From NCBI RefSeq assembly GCF_000218235.1, contig NZ_GL945017.1:2237607-2301606 (forward strand): DNA of 64,000 nucleotides, read 5' to 3'. Source of the DNA: Hallella multisaccharivorax DSM 17128. GTDB lineage: Bacteria; Bacteroidota; Bacteroidia; Bacteroidales; Bacteroidaceae. This document shows, piece by piece, positions 43,250 to 51,479 of the stretch. A program made the position numbers and the translations under genes. Position 1 is the first letter of the stretch, and every line of letters starts with the position of its first letter. Below the pieces are notes generated by a model, which saw only the letters and a program-made list of their open reading frames with translations, ran no database searches and was not told the origin of the DNA.

Positions 43250-43918
43250 ATGACAGCAAAAACGGCTCCGGCCATTCAGAAAGCCGCTTTGACTTTCAAT
43301 GTTTTCTTCAGGGAGGACACGACTACACAAACCTTTCTTCCCAGTATTGTCTCGAAGGACCCGGAGCACTGGTCTTTCTTCCGCAGCGTCTTCGCCGGAC
43401 AGAAAGACGGCAGGCTGACATGGGTCGACAAGTCCGTCGAGACGCCCTTCCACTGCCTGCTTGCAGCCTTGTTCTGCAAGCAGCTGGAAGAGGTGCTTGG
43501 GATGGCTTTCAAGGACCTGACATTGATCGTCAAGCCCATGGGCAGGGGACATCTCAGTCTCCCTCCGTCTGCCAACACGCCGTTTGGCTCCACAGCCGGG
43601 CGGAATGACTTCCTTCGGCTGTGTTTCCAGAAGATACTTGGCAGGGACATCAGGCTGGTCACCAAGCGCAACCCTGTGTTCTGCAGGGACATCAGGATCA
43701 TGTCCGGCGACAGCATCCTGTATCGCCGGTTTGAGGGCGGACTGGCCTACGGGTGGCAGACGGATGACAGTTATGTTTCCCTCCTGTCCCCCAAAGAGTT
43801 GCTTGACATGTCCGAAAGCAGTATCAGATGCAGGAACGTCTTCACGCATGGCTACAGCCGGAATGGTATTTTTATCAATGTAGATTTCCTGACAAAATCT
43901 AACACAAGGCATGTGTAG
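43250..43918 (+). CDS. Hypothetical protein of the mobilizable module
   Basis: A 222-residue soluble protein from MTAKTAPAIQKAALTFNVFF; the frame runs up to 43112 but the first 46 residues look non-coding. It is rich in aromatic residues (TPFHCLLAALFCKQLEEVLG, VFTHGYSRNGIFINVDF). I know no family for it. A leftward frame covers the same bases but has poor composition. It stands between the primase-helicase and the iterons, so a role in element replication or transfer is possible. Confidence 0.5.
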   Translation: MTAKTAPAIQKAALTFNVFFREDTTTQTFLPSIVSKDPEHWSFFRSVFAGQKDGRLTWVDKSVETPFHCLLAALFCKQLEEVLGMAFKDLTLIVKPMGRGHLSLPPSANTPFGSTAGRNDFLRLCFQKILGRDIRLVTKRNPVFCRDIRIMSGDSILYRRFEGGLAYGWQTDDSYVSLLSPKELLDMSESSIRCRNVFTHGYSRNGIFINVDFLTKSNTRHV

Positions 43919-43989
43919 GACAATCTTTCGGGGCACGGCATTGTTCCGATTGCAGTCTCTTCAGTGCCGATCCAGGATATGCCCCTGAA

Positions 43990-44192
43990 TGATAAAAACA
44001 ATCTGGTGATAGAAACAATCTGGTGATAGAAACAATCCCTTGATGGCAATGATAAAAACAATCCGAGCAATCAGAGGATCAAATCTATCAAATGATAAAA
44101 ACTATCGGAGCAATCATCTGATAAAAACAATCAAATGAATCTATTTATCACATGATAAAAACTCTCAGAACAATCAAATGATAAAAACAATC
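43990..44192 (+). repeat. Eight-copy iteron array, possible replication origin
   Basis: Eight direct copies of TGATAAAAACAATC (some with A to G or AA to TA/TC changes) start at 43990, 44007, 44024, 44050, 44093, 44119, 44153 and 44179. Intervals are 17, 17, 26, 43, 26, 34 and 26 bp, that is combinations of 17 and 26. The array ends with a partial inverted copy near 44203. Position between a RepA-type helicase gene and mobC suggests an origin bound by an initiator. Confidence 0.75.
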
Positions 44193-44345
44193 CGCGGATC
44201 GATTTTATCATTTGACTACTTCAAGCCAGTGAAACACTGAGTCCCGGGAGATACCGGCCCTTTTCAATTCTCTGTAAAACTATGGCTTTTGCGCATATCT
44301 TATGAATGACCTCCTGTCATCTGCAATCACACGTGCTACGACAGT

Positions 44346-44359
44346 CTATTCGGGAATAG
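44346..44359. other. Small hairpin, candidate oriT
   Basis: CTATTC-GG-GAATAG is a perfect 6-bp stem, 119 bp before mobC, followed by CAAGTTGTACCCTGCGGG. Relaxase nick sites commonly stand beside such hairpins just upstream of mobC. No nick motif can be assigned. Confidence 0.35.
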
Positions 44360-44477
44360 CAAGTTGTACCCTGCGGGCCCTCTTTCCGGCTGTGACCGAA
44401 AAGAGTTCTCCTTGGGTTCACTTGCCAGCAAAGCTGGGGAAAATTAGCTCGCAACTCGCAATTTAATCACTTGAAAT

Positions 44478-44879
44478 ATGAAACAGAGAACTAGAAAACC
44501 AATACGATCTATTGAGCAGAAAGTCAGACTGACTACGGAAGAATATGAGATGTTCAGAAAGAAATCTGAATGTTATCATACGATGGCTGGTATGATCCGA
44601 GACGCCGTCAGACTGTTCGACGACAAGGCAACCAAACGCAAACTTGAGTCAATGACAGAGGTGAAAGACTTCTATGTGCGCTTCGACCAACGACTCGGTT
44701 GGATAGGAAGCAATCTTAACCAGGCACAGCATCGTGCCAACGAGCTTGCAATCGAGGGGCAGTTGTCATCTGACTATATCCGACAGATTCTTGAACCGGA
44801 GGTTGGAGAGACTCTGCAATTGATCCGTGAGATGAGATCTGACCTTGAAAAACTACGCCAACACCTATTGAAACTATGA
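44478..44879 (+). CDS. mobC: Mobilization protein MobC
   Basis: A 133-residue relaxosome accessory protein. The N terminus has a ribbon-helix-helix-like segment (IEQKVRLTTEEYEMFRKKSE) and the middle has FDQRLGWIGSNLNQAQHRAN, close to the MobC family pattern. It binds oriT DNA and helps melt it for the relaxase. The stop overlaps the mobA start by 4 bp (ATGA), so they are translationally coupled. Confidence 0.88.
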   Translation: MKQRTRKPIRSIEQKVRLTTEEYEMFRKKSECYHTMAGMIRDAVRLFDDKATKRKLESMTEVKDFYVRFDQRLGWIGSNLNQAQHRANELAIEGQLSSDYIRQILEPEVGETLQLIREMRSDLEKLRQHLLKL

Positions 44880-46183
44880 TTATCACCATTCTACACAGCA
44901 GTGAAAACTTTCATGCAGTGGACTATAACGAAAAGAAGGTAAGTGAGGGTGCCGCTGAACTGATTGAGGTTAAGAACTTCGATGCGCTTCTTCCACAGGA
45001 TTACAATGTGGCTAATCTCAAGAAGTATCTGATAGAGTATACTGCCCGGAACGAGAACATCGAGAAGGGACAGTTTCATGTCGCCATCAGTTGCAAGGGC
45101 CAGGAATATACTCATGAGCAGCTGCTGGACATCGCTCATCGGTATCTGAAGGAGATGGGCTATGCTGAGGAAGGACAGCCGTTGCTTGTCTATGCCCATC
45201 ATGACACGGACAACAACCACATCCACATCATCACTAGTCGTGTTGCACCTGATGGTCACAAAATCAATCATGATCATGAGAAGCGACATAGTAGGACGAT
45301 TACTGAGCGGATCATGGCGGAGTATACAGGACAGCAACAGAGCCCTGATGTTTCAAGGGTTGTCAATGACGCTCTTGGCTATCGCTACACTTCCAAGTCT
45401 CAGTTCTGTGCCATTCTTGAGAGTCAAGGCTTCGACTGCAAGGATGACGACGACAAGGCCGTCGTCCACGTTTATAGAAACGGTGAAGAATTGGGAACCT
45501 TTCAAGCCCAACTTATCATGCAGCATGCTCTGAAGGATAACCGTCCCGATGACCAGCGACGTCGTCAGTTAAGAGCTATCCTCAGAAAGTATCGTGATCT
45601 GTCAGCCAACAAGGAAGAGCTGGCTACTGCGATGAAGAAGAAGTTCGGCATCAGTCTTGTGTTCTTCGGACAGAAAGACTGCCCATACGGATATGCCATC
45701 GTTGACCATAAAAACAAGACCGTCTTCAAGGGAAATGTGTTCATCAGCATCCGTGAACTGCAGCAGTTCGAGGATGTCGCCACCCGATTTGCCAAGATAG
45801 AGCAGACTATAGATGATATTCTGAAGGACAACCCAACCGCCACAACACGTGATATCAACTGCTTGCTCCATCGCCAGTTCGGTACACGTATCCATCGCGG
45901 CACAGTTTCATGGAATGACGAGACCATTCAGCTAAGCCAGTCTGTTCAAGATCGGCTAAGGCGTAACAATCGTATCGCCATGGGATTGCCGCCGGAGCCT
46001 ATCAGAGTTGTTAACCTTCCCCAAGAGAAACAGGAAACGCCTTCATCCACAAATACTCCTAACAGGGTCGTGGATGCGCAAGGCGGTTCCCGTGATGCTA
46101 ATCATGAATACGAAGTCGGCCATGGTATGAATGTCAACGATATTGACGACGAGCAGAGCCAGAGAGCAAAGTGGAGAAGATGA
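44876..46183 (+). CDS. mobA: MobA relaxase (MOBP-type)
   Basis: A 435-residue relaxase/mobilization nuclease. The three-His motif is YAHHDTDNNHIHIITSRV (about residue 105-122) and the N-terminal segment YTARNENIEKGQFHVAISC includes the strand before the catalytic region. The C-terminal half has no recognised helicase domain, so the element needs a co-resident conjugative machine. It completes the mobC-mobA unit, and lies 26 bp from the ElaA pseudogene on the other strand. Confidence 0.9.
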   Translation: MIITILHSSENFHAVDYNEKKVSEGAAELIEVKNFDALLPQDYNVANLKKYLIEYTARNENIEKGQFHVAISCKGQEYTHEQLLDIAHRYLKEMGYAEEGQPLLVYAHHDTDNNHIHIITSRVAPDGHKINHDHEKRHSRTITERIMAEYTGQQQSPDVSRVVNDALGYRYTSKSQFCAILESQGFDCKDDDDKAVVHVYRNGEELGTFQAQLIMQHALKDNRPDDQRRRQLRAILRKYRDLSANKEELATAMKKKFGISLVFFGQKDCPYGYAIVDHKNKTVFKGNVFISIRELQQFEDVATRFAKIEQTIDDILKDNPTATTRDINCLLHRQFGTRIHRGTVSWNDETIQLSQSVQDRLRRNNRIAMGLPPEPIRVVNLPQEKQETPSSTNTPNRVVDAQGGSRDANHEYEVGHGMNVNDIDDEQSQRAKWRR

Positions 46184-46209
46184 CAGTTTCTATACAAGCA
46201 AATAGAATA

Positions 46210-46467
46210 TCATCGATAGTCTCTCACAGCAGTGATGATACGACCGATCTGTGCGATCCCTTTCTCTTTGTTTCGCCAAAACACGCGAATATAAGCTAAG
46301 ATCTTTCCATCATCCTCAAACCATTCGTGGATGGAGTACTTGTAGATGTCATCGATATCCTAATTGGCACAGTTCTGTTCTACCACAAACATGACTTGTC
46401 TGAGCTCAAGGATGTCTTATAGTTCATCTAGCGTGAATATTTCGTATTTCTTCTGTATTAACTTCAT
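46210..46467 (-). pseudogene. ElaA-type GNAT acetyltransferase pseudogene
   Basis: The frame starts MKLIQKKYEIFTLDEL, has TAA at codon 17, continues DILELRQVMFVVEQNCAN, has TAG at codon 36 and goes on with ILAYIRVFW and IGRIITAVRDYR. This matches ElaA proteins (FTLDELYxILxLRxEVFVVEQNC) up to the acetyl-CoA-binding strand, with part of the middle and all of the C terminus missing. It is clearly dead. Confidence 0.75.
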
Positions 46468-46494
46468 GGGGAACTTATGATTATCATCTTGCTG

Positions 46495-47205
46495 CTAATC
46501 TTCGTCTGAGAGAAGAATCAACTCACCGTTAATATTCGTCAGGAAGAGAATATCCTCCAAACATGTATTCTCCTTGACTGCATTTTCAATATAATTTACG
46601 CCTATATCGGTAATTTCTTTTGCAGGCTTGTAACCATCCGCTATTTTGCCTTCCTTGAGCAATCTCTCTTTCAGTTGCGGACAGAGATAGGTAATCATAT
46701 CACAAATCACATAATGCTTCTCTTCATAAGAATCATAAGTGATATATTTGTCTTCTTTCATATGAAGCATCATATTTCCAAGATACAAAGCAAGCTTTTC
46801 GGAATCTTCTATTGAAAGCTGAACTCCTGAGTGGCCATGATCCCAATCTATATTTGGCAGCACTTCTGATAACTCATCCGATGTAAATGCTCGCTGCTTA
46901 TCAATATCCTGAATAAACTGGTAAGTGAGCTTGATAAATCTTCCCGGCAATATTTGATCGGTAGCAATATCTTGTAGTTGGTAAGGTCTACCATTTAGAT
47001 ATCCTCCCCAAACGATGCCATTAACTTTGCTTCCAACCTTGGCCATAAAATAGAGGTCCCCAGAATGGGACTTTTGATAATCCCATATCGACCAATCATC
47101 ACAAGCTTCTCCCGACGGGAAGTCTTTATCAAAACGCTCTTGAGTATAAGATGAAATTCTTGGGTTCCATCTCATAAGGAATGCCCTTCGTTGTCTACGT
47201 GCCAT
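46495..47205 (-). CDS. Hypothetical protein
   Basis: A 236-residue soluble protein beginning MARRQRRAFLMRWNPRISSY. Aromatic and acidic residues are frequent. I see no transmembrane helix, signal peptide or motif of a known enzyme. The segment GDLYFMAKVGSKVNGIVWGG could be part of a small beta-rich domain. It is transcribed leftward, 136 bp downstream of the sigma-like/macro-like fusion gene. Function unknown. Confidence 0.6.
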   Translation of the reverse strand: MARRQRRAFLMRWNPRISSYTQERFDKDFPSGEACDDWSIWDYQKSHSGDLYFMAKVGSKVNGIVWGGYLNGRPYQLQDIATDQILPGRFIKLTYQFIQDIDKQRAFTSDELSEVLPNIDWDHGHSGVQLSIEDSEKLALYLGNMMLHMKEDKYITYDSYEEKHYVICDMITYLCPQLKERLLKEGKIADGYKPAKEITDIGVNYIENAVKENTCLEDILFLTNINGELILLSDED

Positions 47206-47341
47206 AATTTCTTTAATGTAATGTTAATATTAATATCCGTCTTTCTCTGAAAGTTTTCGTAAAATGAATGCAGTCTACGTTGATGCCTTCTTGAAATTTA
47301 TTGAAGAATCTGGAGCCTCGAATTTTCATAAGGTAAGAAGT

Positions 47342-48430
47342 TTATATCAGCTCGTCCCAAAAACTCTGTGGGAGGTGGATGTTGTCTACATTGATGGCAT
47401 CACGAAACAATGGGGCGATCTCGTCAGGAGTGAATCCGGCAATACCACAACCGATTGGGGTGACAAGGAAGGTCTGATCGGGATGTTCTTTGGCATAGAC
47501 GAGGAAGTCATCAACGTAGGGCTGGATGGTCTCGGGACCGCCTTGCATCGTTGGGATGGCATAGCTCTGACCTTGTGGTCCTACGCCGACTCCCATCTTG
47601 GCTCCGAAGTAGAGGCGTGCTGTACGGGCAGCTCCACCACCATGCATACCGGCAAGGTTACTGCCAAAGACGAAGATTTCGTTAGGCTGAAGCTGAGAGA
47701 TATAATCGGGAGTGATCCTCTTTGAATAGTCTTTTTCCATATATGTAGATATTTGAGATTCGTAAGACATAGTTTTGCTGACCTCGAAATCGGCCATAGG
47801 TGCCTCAAGACAAGCAGACTCCATCGGTGCTTCGTAATAGCGCTTGAAGTATGGGATGACGACATCGTTCATCATCTTATGGAAACGCTGAGTGACGGCA
47901 GAAGGTGTGAGACCGAGCTGGGTGGCGACTTCCTTTCCCTTGAAGCCATCAATGAGGAGCATCTGAAGGATGATGGAGGACTTGGAGTCGCGCCCATAGA
48001 TGTTATGGCAGATCTCGAAAACGGTCTTGCGGAAGTCCTCGGAGAAGTTGTTGTCGGGAACGTCGAAACGGACATTGTCCTTGCCGATACGTTCCTCGAA
48101 CGACTGCACACGATGTTCCTTGTTATAGGCTTTAAGTCGATCGAGAAGGATGAAGCGGAAGCCGTTGATCATCCAGGTCTTCAGTGACAAGCCCGGCTTA
48201 CGGTCCTCCAACTGCTTGAAGTCGTGCTTGTCGAGTGATATATAATACTCGTGGGCAATGCTATAGAAGTCTAGTCCCTGCTTCCACTGTAAGTCATACT
48301 GCCTATCATAGATGTGATAGGCAATGCGGCAATAGCCGTAAAAATAATCACGGGTTATCTGAGGATCGCGGTCGCGCAATCCTTCGATGATCTCATCATC
48401 AGTCAGTCCTATGATTCGTTTTGTCGTCAT
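47342..48430 (-). CDS. Sigma factor-like N terminus fused to a macro-like domain
   Basis: A 362-residue protein in two parts. Residues 1-200 resemble a sigma-70 family factor: PGLSLKTWMINGFRFILLDR fits region 2 and LLIDGFKGKEVATQLGLTPS with AVTQRFHKMM fits the region 4 HTH. Residues 240-362 contain EIFVFGSNLAGMHGGGAART, GPQGQSYAIPTM and FLVTPIGCGIAGFTPDEIAP, typical of a macro-like fold found in phage and toxin loci (A1S_2505-type). Macro folds bind ADP-ribose or related nucleotides, so the fusion could link a nucleotide signal to transcription. A leftward -7-like CAAATTTA stands at 48439, very near the start. Confidence 0.7.
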   Translation of the reverse strand: MTTKRIIGLTDDEIIEGLRDRDPQITRDYFYGYCRIAYHIYDRQYDLQWKQGLDFYSIAHEYYISLDKHDFKQLEDRKPGLSLKTWMINGFRFILLDRLKAYNKEHRVQSFEERIGKDNVRFDVPDNNFSEDFRKTVFEICHNIYGRDSKSSIILQMLLIDGFKGKEVATQLGLTPSAVTQRFHKMMNDVVIPYFKRYYEAPMESACLEAPMADFEVSKTMSYESQISTYMEKDYSKRITPDYISQLQPNEIFVFGSNLAGMHGGGAARTARLYFGAKMGVGVGPQGQSYAIPTMQGGPETIQPYVDDFLVYAKEHPDQTFLVTPIGCGIAGFTPDEIAPLFRDAINVDNIHLPQSFWDELI

Positions 48431-48629
48431 TCTTATTGCAAATTTAAAAAAAAAATTTGAGGCAACTTAATTTTTGTTCCTCTTTATTCTTATAAAAGAT
48501 TGAAGGCAAAAGAAAATTAAGTGCAAGCGAGAGAAAAGCTAAATTTATTTGAGCTCTTCCGAGCGCAGCCTTAATTCATGCTATGCATAAATTTAGTTGA
48601 ACAATTAAAAATAAGAAAGGAATACGATT

Positions 48630-49277
48630 ATGAAGCGAGTAATGAATTTGATCATCATGGACGAGAGCGGCAGTATGTGTGTGATTGAGAAGCAGGCACT
48701 TATGGGACTGAACGAGACTCTGGAGACGGTGAGGAAGATGCAGCAGTTGCATCCGGATATGGAGCAGCGCGTGACGCTCATTACCTTCGACAGCACACAC
48801 AAGCGTTATATTTACGACAACGTGCCGGTCAACGACACTCATACCCTGACATCGAAGGAATATAACCCTGGCGGTGCCACACCCCTCTATGATGCCATCG
48901 GTATCGGCATCAGCAAGATGAACGCGCAGACTTCGCCCGAGGATAATGTCCTCGTGACGATCATCACTGATGGTGAGGAGAACTGTTCAGAGGAGTACAA
49001 ACTGAAGATGGTGAAGACGCTGATCGAGAAGATGAAAAAGCAGAACTGGACCTTCACGCTCATAGGTACTGATAACCTCGACGTGAATGGTATGGCAGGA
49101 GCCATGGCCATCGACAACCACCTGGAGTTCACCGAGGACGAGGAAGGAACTAAGAAAATGTTTGTCCACGAGCGTCATGCCCGTGCACGCTATAACGACT
49201 GTGTAGCTTGCGATATGGCAATGCCAACAGGCAGCTATTTCGAGGATGAGAAGAAAGATAGGAAGAGAAAAAAGTAA
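48630..49277 (+). CDS. vWA domain protein
   Basis: A 215-residue cytoplasmic von Willebrand A domain. The MIDAS site is complete: DESGSM (DxSxS) near residue 11, the Thr in NPGGATPLYDAIG and the Asp in TIITDGEENCSEEY. A charged basic tail (KKDRKRKK) ends the chain. It stands alone, divergent from the sigma-like/macro-like gene. A 10-bp inverted repeat (CTAAATTTAT) lies in the 199-bp gap between them. Such stand-alone vWA proteins often act as scaffolds with AAA+ or TerY-like partners; none is next to it. Confidence 0.8.
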   Translation: MKRVMNLIIMDESGSMCVIEKQALMGLNETLETVRKMQQLHPDMEQRVTLITFDSTHKRYIYDNVPVNDTHTLTSKEYNPGGATPLYDAIGIGISKMNAQTSPEDNVLVTIITDGEENCSEEYKLKMVKTLIEKMKKQNWTFTLIGTDNLDVNGMAGAMAIDNHLEFTEDEEGTKKMFVHERHARARYNDCVACDMAMPTGSYFEDEKKDRKRKK

Positions 49278-49487
49278 GATTTTTCGAACTGCAATACCGC
49301 ATCGATTGAAGTTTGCTGGAATCCTCTAAAAATATCGGGCCACACTACAATTTTCTACAAGGATTCAGATTCAAACTGACTTAAGAAAGTGGGTGCGTTG
49401 CCGCAATAGGACGACACCTACCCATTGTCAGGAACTAAAGATTATCTCGAAGAGTTGGGGAAACTTGTCCGGGAACAGTCATCATCC

Positions 49488-50234
49488 TTATTCCTTAATA
49501 TTCTCAGTCGTTACCTCCAATCCAGTGAGGTACCGCCAGGCATGGAGATACTTATTGAGACGGTGCCAGTCCTTCTCGGTGAGATTGGAAAGACGTGTGA
49601 TATTCATGTTGTCTTCCAAATCATTGATCTTCACCGCATGTCCGAGTTCGTCTTTCGACGCGCGCTCTATGAAGTCAGCGTAGCTTTCGCCAACTTTTCG
49701 GGTCACAGCAATGACTCCGTTGACTATCTCCGCTGAGAACTGATACTCTCTGAGTTTGTCGAAAGTCAACGCTGAATCCTCCACTGTGTCATGGAGTAGA
49801 GCAACCGTCTTAGACTCGATCAGATTGCATTTCATAGACACACGCATTGGATGGAAGATGTAGTCTCTTCCTGCTTTATCTTTCTGCTTAGCATGAAGTG
49901 TGAACATGATGTTGGCCGCGTTGACGTACATGGTATCGTCATTATTACCAAGATCATCAGGCTCATTTACCTCTACATACAGCCAAAGCCCCGTCAGAGC
50001 TTTCAAGACCATACAGGCATCGAAGTCTTCATCGTCAATGTCTGTCTCATCCCCTCTGTTCAGCATTCTTTCACACATGCTGATCTCTCGCTCGATGTTG
50101 GAAACATAATGCTCCAACACATCCGGTATCTCATATCCCTCAGTGCTAAGAATATGATAAGGTTCAAGTTCTGGAGAATTAGCAGAGTAGATCTGATCTT
50201 TCTCATCATAGTCAATAATTATCTTCGCTTTCAT
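49488..50234 (-). CDS. HD-domain hydrolase of the SpoT/Mesh1 type
   Basis: A 248-residue protein. From about residue 110 the HD fold shows HPMRVSMKCN (first His), then ESKTVALLHDTVEDSALTFD (HD and ED pair) and VKINDLEDNMNITRL in place of the canonical KxxDRxxN. This matches (p)ppGpp hydrolases, with a variant last motif, so substrate specificity is open. The N-terminal 55 residues (KIIIDYDEKDQIYSANSPEL) resemble a HicB-like beta module. A hairpin at 50307-50333 separates it from the motor operon. Confidence 0.7.
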   Translation of the reverse strand: MKAKIIIDYDEKDQIYSANSPELEPYHILSTEGYEIPDVLEHYVSNIEREISMCERMLNRGDETDIDDEDFDACMVLKALTGLWLYVEVNEPDDLGNNDDTMYVNAANIMFTLHAKQKDKAGRDYIFHPMRVSMKCNLIESKTVALLHDTVEDSALTFDKLREYQFSAEIVNGVIAVTRKVGESYADFIERASKDELGHAVKINDLEDNMNITRLSNLTEKDWHRLNKYLHAWRYLTGLEVTTENIKE

Positions 50235-50306
50235 ACTGAACAGTTTTTAAGATTATCCATCGAAATTTCTGAGATTTTCTCAACCTTAGAACATAGAGAA
50301 CAATAT

Positions 50307-50333
50307 AGGGCAAGGATGTAGGTTCCTTGCCCT
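50307..50333 (-). terminator. Hairpin at the end of the motor operon
   Basis: A 10-bp perfect stem AGGGCAAGGA / TCCTTGCCCT with a 7-base loop, 12 bp after the DUF6804 stop. The following minus-strand bases are AT-rich without a long T-run. It probably ends the eight-gene transcript. Confidence 0.6.
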
Positions 50334-50345
50334 TAAGTCAACTTA

Positions 50346-50636
50346 TCACTTTTTAAGCCCTTTTACTATGATATAGAATAGCCAAACAGCAATTGCTACG
50401 TCAACCATGTTCCATATTGTCCGCCCCAGCTCAACCTTGAAAAATGGCTGGAATAGTACTGCTAAAACAGCAAACAAAAATCCTTTGCCATCTTGTTTGA
50501 TCTTAAAGTTCTGATATGAAAGATAAGCAAATGCCGCCATTGCTGCGAATCTAACTAGCGCGTAAAATCCGTAAGGCATATCAAACAAGCAGAGGATAAG
50601 CAATATTGCTATAACAAGCTTTATAATTGGGCTCAT
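50346..50636 (-). CDS. DUF6804-like small membrane protein
   Basis: A 96-residue protein with three to four hydrophobic helices (PIIKLVIAILLILCLFDMPY, LVRFAAMAAFAYLSY, GFLFAVLAVLFQPFFKV, IWNMVDVAIAVWLFYIIV). It fits the DUF6804 family, whose function is unknown. It is the last gene of the motor operon, 12 bp behind the MotB/ZorB-like gene. It may be a small membrane partner or an unrelated passenger. Confidence 0.6.
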   Translation of the reverse strand: MSPIIKLVIAILLILCLFDMPYGFYALVRFAAMAAFAYLSYQNFKIKQDGKGFLFAVLAVLFQPFFKVELGRTIWNMVDVAIAVWLFYIIVKGLKK

Positions 50637-50648
50637 GATTCATTATAA

Positions 50649-51479
50649 TTAATGTTTAGAGATCTTGTCAAACTTGGCTTTCGTTACATCGATATTGCCA
50701 ATAATTGGAATTATATTGATAAGGAATCGCTGGTTCCTTTGCTCAACACTCATCCAAGCCTTTAAATCACTCTTGGTTATCTGCTTTTTCTCCTCTCTCG
50801 GATTCTCTGTTATAGGATCTGCGCCACCTTTATAATAATAACGGGGAACACCTCCCTCGCCACTTCCCGCGACAATAATCTCACATTTACTATTAGGATC
50901 ATTCTCACTGGTTGTTTTAAAGAGTCCGCATCCACCCTGAGAGACTGGATCAGTCCAGAATTTCTTTAAGAATGAAGCTCTTAAGAACGACAGCGTCTCA
51001 TTATTCTGCCAATCGTTATCATTAAAAGGAATCTTGGAGGATTGACCTTCTATGATAACTAAGAATTTAATATTTTTACTATCCTTACCTATCTTTTCAA
51101 GATCTTGAATAGTTTTTTGGACCAGTATACCTGCTTGACGAATACTATCACGTTTCTGATCAGCTTTCACAGGATCAGTCAGGTCATACTCCAATTTATT
51201 GGCGATATTATACTGCTTGTCTTGGTACGTAATATTTACCGTCAACGTATGTTTTAAGTACTGAGAATCGTAAGCATAGAACTTACTTTTATCAATAGAG
51301 TCTACTTGCGAATAGACGTCAATGATATCTTCGTATTCGTTTACTAGCATCTGTAGTTGGCCTTCTTTAGTTTTGAAACGACCGTACGTAACAGCAAACA
51401 ATATGAGCGTGATGGCGAACAACGTCGTCATCACGTCCACATAGCTAGGCCAGAAAGAATTATTGAAATCCTTCTTCAT
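50649..51479 (-). CDS. MotB/ZorB-like stator protein
   Basis: A 276-residue inner-membrane protein with a single N-terminal helix (residues 10-30, WPSYVDVMTTLFAITLILFA) carrying Asp15, the position of the ion-binding Asp in MotB, ExbD and ZorB. A short coiled linker leads to an OmpA-like periplasmic domain: FLVIIEGQSSKIPF and ETLSFLRASFLKKFW resemble the peptidoglycan-binding EGHTD...LSxxRA pattern, but with Ser for Thr-Asp. It would anchor the motor to the cell wall. The start overlaps the MotA/ZorA-like gene by 4 bp. Confidence 0.8.
   Translation of the reverse strand: MKKDFNNSFWPSYVDVMTTLFAITLILFAVTYGRFKTKEGQLQMLVNEYEDIIDVYSQVDSIDKSKFYAYDSQYLKHTLTVNITYQDKQYNIANKLEYDLTDPVKADQKRDSIRQAGILVQKTIQDLEKIGKDSKNIKFLVIIEGQSSKIPFNDNDWQNNETLSFLRASFLKKFWTDPVSQGGCGLFKTTSENDPNSKCEIIVAGSGEGGVPRYYYKGGADPITENPREEKKQITKSDLKAWMSVEQRNQRFLINIIPIIGNIDVTKAKFDKISKH

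Noticed and set aside
43217..43936. 239-codon minus-strand frame over the hypothetical gene at 43250
   Set aside because: The plus-strand frame has more protein-like hydrophobic patterning and the same direction as its neighbours.
47264..47725. 153-codon plus-strand frame
   Set aside because: It overlaps the macro-like domain of the minus-strand gene, whose motifs are clear; the plus frame lacks any recognisable motif.
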